A DNA stretch of 9,777 bases, taken from Spirochaetaceae bacterium. GTDB lineage: Bacteria > Spirochaetota > Spirochaetia > SZUA-6 > Bin103. Under the pieces are notes generated by a model. It did not search any database, was not told the origin of the DNA, and saw only the letters and a list, made by a program, of their open reading frames with translations. The stretch covers positions 1 through 9,777 of the forward strand of contig JAPPNY010000015.1 in the NCBI GenBank assembly GCA_028818385.1, in the 5' to 3' direction. Shown here piece after piece: positions 6,234 through 9,777 of this stretch. Each line of letters begins with the position of its first letter. The first letter of the stretch is position 1. The position numbers and the translations under genes are program-made.

Positions 6234-6307
6234 GGCGGTCCATCGCCTCTCTGTCCGTAACCAGCCGCCGACGAGCCCGAGGCGATTACTCCCGCCGGCG
6301 GTCCATC
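6234..6307. repeat. structured leader between the RHH and Rep-like genes
   Basis: GGCGGTCCATC occurs twice in direct orientation (6234-6244 and 6297-6307). Between the copies ATCGCCTC (6242-6249) is matched by its inverse GAGGCGAT (6279-6286), a perfect 8-bp stem with a 29-nt loop. In an RHH-rep mRNA this would fold ahead of the rep start. Function is unknown. Confidence 0.3.
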
Positions 6308-6531
6308 TATGCTACGTCTGCTGTCTTCTCCTGGCGTGCCTTGGCCTCGCCGTGAAGTTCGGCCAGTTCGGCCCGGAGCACTGGCAGTCCGCGCTTGACG
6401 ATTTCGCGAAGCACTTCGGATCGGTTCGCGTGGTACTGCTTGGCAATCCTGTTGATTTCATCAAGCATCGTGGGCCGTATCGCGAAGGTTTGCCGCACGA
6501 CCCCTTGTGGTCTGAGAATCGGATTCTCCAT
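6307..6531 (-). CDS. ribbon-helix-helix (CopG/Arc-like) DNA-binding protein
   Basis: A 74-aa protein with the whole RHH fold in residues about 11-52. VRQTFAIRP is the beta strand, MLDEINRIAKQY is helix 1, and ANRSEVLREIVKRGLPVL is helix 2 with the expected (N/T)RSE turn. The remaining C-terminal part is charged. RHH proteins bind DNA as dimers and in plasmids act as copy-number repressors, antitoxins or partition adaptors. The ATG at 6531 is preferred over the TTG just upstream because GGAGG lies seven bases before it. Its ATG overlaps the TGA of a short upstream frame (TGATG), hinting at translational coupling. It is followed after 224 bp by the Rep-like gene on the same strand, so a copy-control role is plausible but unproven. 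No toxin gene is adjacent. Confidence 0.78.
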   Translation of the reverse strand: MENPILRPQGVVRQTFAIRPTMLDEINRIAKQYHANRSEVLREIVKRGLPVLRAELAELHGEAKARQEKTADVA

Positions 6532-7156
6532 CAAGCAACCTCCAAACTATACTCGTCATGGTATCCGCGTTTGGCAGTAAGTACAACCCAACCCACGGGT
6601 GTGCACACTGAGCGCACCGAGCCGGTGGGATGATGGTCGCGGGTTGGCGGATAGCTTGCGCTTTTCGGCCCGCCGGTCGGGTGATCGATGATGGTAGCGG
6701 CGGGCGTACAGTGCCATCGGGGGCCTCCTGCCTGCTCGCCTGCATCGTCTTCGGGCGGCGCCGCTGGAAAGGCTCTGTTGGTAGGGCATTTGTAGAGGGA
6801 CGAGATCAATTCGGGATACGGACGTGCCGGGTTTGCCGCCCTGTCATGCTGGGGGTAACCAGCAATTCGCCGGCTTCCGGCTCGGTTCCCCGGGAGGTAC
6901 CATCGGTTGATGGCGGCCGGGTGCGGATTGTCGGGTCGGAGTCAGTCCGACGCGCCGCCGAGGCGTTACGAGTATGGGCGGGTGAGTGCTGCCGGGGGCG
7001 ACAGTCGTGGATCCAGCATGGGTCGGCGCGACGCGAATCAGGTAGCAACCGCGGGGAGCGGTCCTTCGAGCCAGGGAGACAAGCGAGCGAGCAACTCCCG
7101 GCTTCGGTCTTCGTAGCTGCTGCAGTCGTCGTTACAGGATGCCGAAAATATGGGTA
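6532..7156. other. regulatory gap between the two divergent arms; no convincing gene
   Basis: Long frames cross this stretch on both strands, but their composition is unnatural (rich in Arg, Pro, Ser, Thr and His, with no domain). What it does hold is a TGTGCACA site at 6600-6607, a 6-bp hairpin GTCGGA/TCCGAC at 6935-6951, an imperfect direct repeat (GCCGGTGGGATGATGG near 6621, related sequence near 6671), and a 25-codon minus-strand frame (6531-6608) ending EYSLEVA that overlaps the RHH start. It probably contains divergent promoters and possibly a partition centromere, but I could not pick out clear -35/-10 pairs. Confidence 0.4.
6599..6617 (-). promoter_or_regulatory. TGTGCACA site A, upstream of the minus-strand RHH-rep arm
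   Basis: GTGTGCACAC (6599-6608) is a perfect palindrome. On the minus strand the site extends to TGCGCTCAGTGTGCACA, which differs at one base from the sequence at 7813-7829. It lies about 70 bp before the RHH start at 6531, where a repressor or partition protein could act. Confidence 0.5.
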
Positions 7157-7165
7157 TGTGCACAC
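7157..7165 (+). promoter_or_regulatory. TGTGCACA site B, just upstream of the proposed parA start
   Basis: TGTGCACAC followed by CGCGCGCAG. It is the second of three copies of this 8-mer, all within 1.2 kb. If parA starts at the TTG at 7207, the site lies about 45 bp upstream in the operator position usual for autoregulated partition operons. Confidence 0.45.
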
Positions 7166-7206
7166 CGCGCGCAGTAGGCGCATCGCACACAGGGAGCACA
7201 CCTATT

Positions 7207-7842
7207 TTGCGTATCGTCGCAGTCGTCAACGCCAAAGGTGGGTCTGGGAAGTCAACGCTTGCCTTGCACCTTGCCGTTGCTGCATCCCAGCACGGACGAA
7301 ACGTCGTGGTTCTGGACCTTGACCCACAACAGACGGTGACCCGCTGGGGCGAACGGCGGGAAGCGCCGGTGCCGGTAGTCTCGTCCGTTGCGCCGAGCCG
7401 ACTGGGTGGAGAGCTTGGACGGATCGCCGCCGCCGGTGCCAACATGGTGTACCTCGACACGCCGCCGCGTTGGACGGGCGCTGACACCGCAGCGCGGGAA
7501 GCAGCCAGGGTCGCCCACCTAGTGGTGGTGCCAGTTCGGCCGACAGTTGCCGACCTCGAGGCCACTGCGGAAACGCTCGGTCGTATGGGCTCCGTCACCG
7601 CCGCGCGTGTTGTGGTGGTGCTGAACGGCTGCCTATCCCGCGGCCACGATGCAGATGAAGCTACTGCGGCGCTTGCCGCCCGTGGCGTCAACGTATGTCC
7701 GGTCCGGATCGGGCAGCGCGTAGTGTTCGCTCGGTCGCTCCTGGACGGCCTCACGGCCCAGGAAGTCAACCAAGTCACGCCCGCTGCGAACGAAGTAAGG
7801 CGGCTGCATGATGCGCTCAATGTGCACATTGAGCACACTTAG
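7207..7842 (+). CDS. parA: ParA-family partition ATPase (type Ib-like)
   Basis: A 211-aa ATPase with no N-terminal DNA-binding domain, the size of type Ib (ParF-like) ParA proteins. KGGSGKST at residues 10-17 is the deviant Walker A with its signature lysine, LDLDPQQ at 36-42 is the second motif, and VYLDTPP at 81-87 is Walker B. Members form ATP-dependent patterns on the nucleoid and move plasmids with a small DNA-binding partner. I chose the TTG at 7207 because family members begin a few residues before RIVAVVNAKGG, AGGGAG lies about ten bases upstream, and this leaves a TGTGCACA site in the promoter. An in-frame ATG at 7150 would add 19 unconserved residues. The RHH gene begins nine bases after the stop, so the two form an operon. 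Family is sure; the start codon less so. Confidence 0.9.
   Translation: MRIVAVVNAKGGSGKSTLALHLAVAASQHGRNVVVLDLDPQQTVTRWGERREAPVPVVSSVAPSRLGGELGRIAAAGANMVYLDTPPRWTGADTAAREAARVAHLVVVPVRPTVADLEATAETLGRMGSVTAARVVVVLNGCLSRGHDADEATAALAARGVNVCPVRIGQRVVFARSLLDGLTAQEVNQVTPAANEVRRLHDALNVHIEHT
7815..7834. promoter_or_regulatory. TGTGCACA site C: perfect 20-bp palindrome at the parA/RHH junction
   Basis: GCTCAATGTGCACATTGAGC is identical to its reverse complement over 20 bp. It lies within the last codons of parA, 16 bp before the RHH start at 7851. A perfect palindrome of this length is very unlikely by chance. It is a candidate binding site for the RHH partner or a parS-like centromere element. Confidence 0.6.
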
Positions 7843-7850
7843 GGGGATTG

Positions 7851-8066
7851 ATGGCCAAGTTATCCGACATTCTGAATGCGCCTACGTCGAGCCGCGCCGT
7901 GCCGGTCTCACGCCAGGGGAAAAAGCATGTTGGTGTGTATGTCGATCCGGACGTGGCCCAGCAGCTTCGCATCATCGCGGCGACCGACGACATCAGCGTC
8001 CAGCAGCTCATCGAACGGACGCTTATCCAGCTCATAGAGTCCCGAAACAGCCGGCGACCGGATTGA
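7851..8066 (+). CDS. ribbon-helix-helix partition partner (ParG/ParB-like role)
   Basis: A 71-aa protein with a flexible N-terminal tail (residues 1-23, ending in VSRQGKK) and an RHH domain: KHVGVYVDP as the strand, DVAQQLRIIAATD as helix 1 and SVQQLIERTLIQLIES as helix 2. This layout of mobile basic tail plus RHH dimer, encoded right behind a small ParA, is that of type Ib partition proteins such as ParG, whose tail stimulates the ATPase. The ATG at 7851 follows AGGGGG at short spacing; a TTG one codon earlier is possible. The gap to parA is eight bases, so they are co-transcribed. A 20-bp palindrome just upstream is a likely target. It has no close likeness to the RHH protein at 6307-6531 beyond the fold. 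The partition role is inferred from context. Confidence 0.82.
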   Translation: MAKLSDILNAPTSSRAVPVSRQGKKHVGVYVDPDVAQQLRIIAATDDISVQQLIERTLIQLIESRNSRRPD

Positions 8067-8130
8067 CCCTGAAATGCCTCCTATGGGTTCCCTGGGAGCC
8101 GAACCTCGACGGCCTCGCGCGTGGTGTTTC

Positions 8131-8152
8131 ATGGGGACACAGTGGCCCTATA
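8131..8152 (-). repeat. right 22-bp inverted repeat (lone inverted iteron copy)
   Basis: Begins ATGGGGACACAGTGG and is the exact reverse complement of 5484-5505. It lies 64 bp after the RHH partition gene and directly before the methyltransferase remnant. Unlike the left side, it is a single copy. Confidence 0.75.
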
Positions 8153-8840
8153 CAACGCCTACATCGGCGGCGCGCAGGTGGGTAGCGTTCGAGGACACGT
8201 GGCGATGGTACGAAGCCATTGAGGATTTCCACGAGGTAGCCGGCGACGTAGAGATTGCCGATGCCATGGAGGGGTTGCGCAGCATCTTGGGAGAAGGGTC
8301 GAATCTCGCGTACCATGTCCTACATGGCGCGCTGGGCCGCGGCCCTGGTGGACGGCATGGAGGCCAACAAGAAGCAGCGGGCGACAAGGGCATAGACGGC
8401 CGTGGTCGCCTGCCGATCCGCAAAGGCGTGTTCCTGGACGTGGTATCGCAGGTGAAGGGCGGGAGCACCGGCCGGCGGACGTCCAGGCGTTCAACGGTGC
8501 CCGGCAACAGGCGGGAGCGGACTTGGGCATATTCACATGCTTCGAGAACCGGGTGACGACGAACATGCGCAATGCAGCCGTGAGCGCTGGCCGCTTCATG
8601 GATGTGCCACGTGTGCAGATTTACACGATTGAGGACTACTTCGCGAATCGTAGGCCGGAGATGCGACGGAAGATCGAAGTATCGGACCACAAGTACCAGC
8701 CGACCAAGGCCGAGATGGAAGAGGTGATCGCGCCACCGCCGGGCCTGACATTCGAGGAAGCGGTGCGGCGTGTGCTGCGCTCGACCGAGGTGGAGGAAGT
8801 GTCAGCCGAGGAATGGCGGAAGCGCCGGGACGAGCGATGA
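8151..8840 (+). pseudogene. decayed site-specific DNA methyltransferase with C-terminal Mrr-like domain
   Basis: Family-like protein pieces occur in order but in shifting frames. From 8182, VAFEDTWRWYEAIEDFHEV and ADAMEGLRSILGE match the region after the DPP(F/Y) motif of Mod-type adenine methyltransferases; a weaker YNAYIGG piece starts at 8151. Next comes ALVDGMEANKKQR (frame shifted), then GDKGIDGRGRLP to VSQVKGG (8380-8463), then, one frame over, ADVQAFNGARQQAGADLG and FTCFENRVTTNMRNAAVSAG to VQIYTIEDYF, the C-terminal domain of this group. The last open stretch runs 8463-8840. Adding one G to the GGG runs at 8379-8381 and 8461-8463 would join the last three pieces. The catalytic DPPY motif, the AdoMet-binding region and the N-terminus are missing, so it cannot methylate DNA. 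Family assignment is from recalled motifs. Confidence 0.7.
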
Positions 8841-8935
8841 TAGTGCTGGCGCTGTTCGTCGCCGTCGTGTTCATCGGCGACTGGTTTGCCGTCGCCGCGA
8901 GCACCACAAAGCGCCCATGGCCCTTTTGTATATAA
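8837..8935 (+). CDS. 32-aa membrane peptide overlapping the methyltransferase remnant stop
   Basis: The ATG overlaps the TGA of the preceding frame (ATGA, 8837-8840), the usual sign of translational coupling. The product starts MIVLALFVAVVFIGDWFAVA and ends ASTTKRPWPFCI, one hydrophobic helix with an internal Gly-Asp-Trp and a basic tail. No family is recognised. Because the upstream gene is decayed, it may be a chance ORF or the tip of a truncated membrane gene. TATAAT lies over its stop codon. Confidence 0.33.
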   Translation: MIVLALFVAVVFIGDWFAVAASTTKRPWPFCI

Positions 8936-8936
8936 T
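8931..8936 (+). promoter_or_regulatory. consensus -10 box without a clear -35
   Basis: TATAAT matches the consensus exactly, in the local context TTTTGTATATAATTCCC. No good -35 lies 16-18 bp upstream, and no intact plus-strand gene follows within several hundred bases. It may be an orphan promoter of a deleted gene. Confidence 0.22.
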
Positions 8937-9044
8937 TCCCAGGTCGGCAGGCCGTTTCGCTGCCGATATCGGTGGATCGCAGGTTCGGAAACAGACCACT
9001 CGCAAGCGCGAGCCGCCCTGGTCGAGTACAGGCGGCTGCACTCA

Positions 9045-9239
9045 CTACTCAGGTTCACGGTAGCTGGAGCAGACTCGTCGTCGACGGTACGCTCCGATCG
9101 GTTGAGCAGCCACCGCCACAGCCACACCGATAAACAGGACACCGACAACCACCGTCAGAAAGACCCGCTAGCTCACCTTGCGCCTGTCCTCGTCGCGCAG
9201 GGCTGCAGGGGTGCCGTCGTCAACAGGGTCGTGTTTCAT
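9045..9239 (-). pseudogene. possible small membrane protein interrupted by an in-frame TAG
   Basis: From the ATG at 9239 the frame reads MKHDPVDDGTPAALRDEDRR then KVS and a TAG at 9168-9170. It continues in the same frame with a clear transmembrane helix (RVFLTVVVGVLFIGVAVAVA), then AQPIGAYRRRR and a stop at 9045-9047. A charged N-terminus, one helix and a basic tail make a sensible 60-odd-residue membrane protein if the TAG were a sense codon. No Shine-Dalgarno precedes the ATG, while AAGGTGAG lies just before the TAG. It may be a recent nonsense mutant, a sequencing error or chance. No family is recognised. Confidence 0.3.
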
Positions 9240-9459
9240 GGCGCCAGACTCAGCGTACTCGGGCGGATCGGCGTGACTACCAAGTGAACGCGGTATGGAA
9301 AAAGCCGGGGTGGCCGCCGACTAAGACCGAGCAGCAGGCGACCCGACAATGAGGGTAAGGAGCCGCCGCCGGGTGTAATCCATAGGGGAGGGTTCATCCT
9401 GCCACCGGTTACTGTCCACCCCGGCGGGTGCGCTCCGCTCTCCCCCTTCCTCGCAGATC

Positions 9460-9691
9460 TTGATCCACCTCGACGGCGCCCCGGTCGAGCTCGACCAGAT
9501 TGTGGGTCGACCAGTTCGGCGCCAGCCGATCCGCCGCGGTCGCCATCGAAGCGGTGTCCGGTGCCGTGATCCTCGACCAGCCGCGCACGGTCGACGAGGG
9601 CTACGGCAGCGGCGGCAAGCGCTTGGCCGGCGCCACCATCCGCGCGGCCGGCGCCGCTGCGCCGGCGCGGGTCCGCCTGGTCGGCCGCTGA
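9460..9691 (+). pseudogene. frameshifted C-terminal coding remnant, function unknown
   Basis: Up to 9490 one frame reads LIHLDGAPVEL. After 9507 another reads DQFGASRSAAVAIEAVSGAV and runs through RTVDEGYGSGGKRLAG to ARVRLVGR and a TGA at 9689-9691. TCGACCAG is duplicated at 9491 and 9507; removing the 16 bp between the copies joins both parts into one continuous frame. Codon use is strongly GC-rich in the third position across the joined frame, which supports real coding. The frame is closed upstream by TAA at 9376-9378 and lacks a good start, so this is probably the tail of a truncated gene. The last base of its stop is the first base of the next ATG. I do not recognise the family. Confidence 0.45.
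9491..9514. repeat. 8-bp duplication around an 8-bp insert (footprint-like)
   Basis: TCGACCAG, ATTGTGGG, TCGACCAG. The flanking 8-mers are identical and the total added length is 16 bp, which shifts the frame of the surrounding gene. The pattern resembles what imprecise excision of an insertion sequence with an 8-bp target duplication leaves behind. Confidence 0.45.
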
Positions 9692-9777
9692 TGCTCACCT
9701 TCCGCGTGCTGCTGCCGCTGGTCGGCCTCGTCTTGTGCCTGGGGTTTCTGGTCGGCGCCCTGGTCTACTTCCACGTG
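9691..9777 (+). CDS. N-terminus of a membrane protein (partial, runs off window)
   Basis: Only 29 codons are visible: MLTFRVLLPLVGLVLCLGFL then VGALVYFHV. This is a hydrophobic N-terminal helix, either a signal-anchor or the first transmembrane segment. The ATG overlaps the upstream stop (TGATG), so it was co-translated with the gene now frameshifted at 9491-9514. Codon use is GC-rich like its upstream partner. The product cannot be named from this much. Confidence 0.5.
   Translation, partial: MLTFRVLLPLVGLVLCLGFLVGALVYFHV

Larger units (their letters stand above)
5484..8152. mobile_element. plasmid-type replication and partition module bracketed by 22-bp inverted repeats
   Basis: The 2.67-kb segment holds, in order, iteron-like repeats, a winged-helix Rep-like gene, an RHH gene, a regulatory gap, parA and a second RHH gene, with a perfect 22-bp inverted repeat at each end. 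Everything in it is what a small replicon needs to copy and segregate itself. Outside lie unrelated genes, and a truncated methyltransferase begins right at the right repeat. No transposase, integrase or relaxase is present. It could be an inserted cassette moved in trans, or simply the core of a plasmid to which the whole window belongs, with the right copy being an extra inverted iteron. The repeats and gene set are seen; mobility is inferred. Confidence 0.4.

Noticed and set aside
6546..6551. TATAGT as a -10 box for the minus-strand RHH gene
   Set aside because: It lies only a few bases before the Shine-Dalgarno, so transcription would start within the ribosome site, and no -35 box is in place.
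6773..6790. GGCTCTGTTG, similar to some insertion-sequence ends
   Set aside because: Only about ten bases match, with no second end or transposase remnant nearby.
6630..7322. Plus-strand open frame of 230 codons before parA
   Set aside because: Its composition is unnatural, no ribosome site or domain is seen, and it overlaps the conserved parA Walker A region in another frame.
7038..7838. Minus-strand open frame of 266 codons
   Set aside because: It is antisense to parA, dominated by Ser, Thr, Arg and Ala, a typical shadow in GC-rich DNA.
8124..9241. Direct repeat GTGTTTCATGG (8124 and 9231) as an attachment-site pair
   Set aside because: Eleven bases with no extension and no integrase; likely chance.

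Overview
The window is GC-rich DNA from a Gram-negative bacterium. The best evidence is a 1,239-residue secreted protein with Calx-beta repeats and a C-terminal outer-membrane autotransporter barrel ending in a terminal Trp. The mix of intact accessory genes, gene fragments and small membrane ORFs suggests an accessory region or plasmid of a proteobacterium-like organism. The sequence does not let me name the species.

Left part (1-5138, all intact genes on the minus strand): the start of a membrane protein at the window edge, a TetR/AcrR-type repressor, a 25-codon ORF with a strong ribosome binding site just ahead of it, a short plus-strand fossil resembling an ABC-transporter ATPase, a possible 44-aa one-helix membrane protein, and the large Calx-beta autotransporter. 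A perfect 9-bp hairpin sits on the autotransporter stop codon.

Middle part (about 5450-8152) is the most interesting stretch and reads as a compact plasmid-type replicon. In order it holds an AT-rich dyad, five iteron-like direct repeats, an 18-bp palindrome, a winged-helix replication-initiator-like gene (minus), a plus-strand intrinsic terminator opposite its leader with no matching gene, a ribbon-helix-helix (RHH) gene (minus), a roughly 600-bp regulatory gap, parA (plus) and a second RHH gene (plus) forming a type Ib-like partition pair. A TGTGCACA motif occurs three times in 1.2 kb: upstream of the minus operon, just upstream of the proposed parA start, and at the parA/RHH junction, where it forms a perfect 20-bp palindrome. 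The first iteron and a lone inverted copy at 8131-8152 are identical over 22 bp and bracket the module. No transposase or integrase is visible in it.

Right part (8151-9777): a decayed site-specific DNA methyltransferase whose N-terminal part begins at the right inverted repeat and whose C-terminal Mrr-like part is broken by frameshifts in two GGG runs; a 32-codon ATGA-overlapping membrane peptide; a possible small membrane protein interrupted by an in-frame amber codon; a coding remnant frameshifted by a 16-bp duplication resembling a transposon footprint; and the start of a membrane protein overlapping its stop and running off the window.

Working model (inference): the DNA is either a plasmid whose rep/ori/par core lies in the middle, or a chromosomal region carrying an inserted plasmid-like cassette bounded by 22-bp inverted repeats. 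Rep would act on the iterons, the ParA/RHH pair would partition the molecule, and the RHH protein bound to the TGTGCACA sites could co-regulate both divergent arms.
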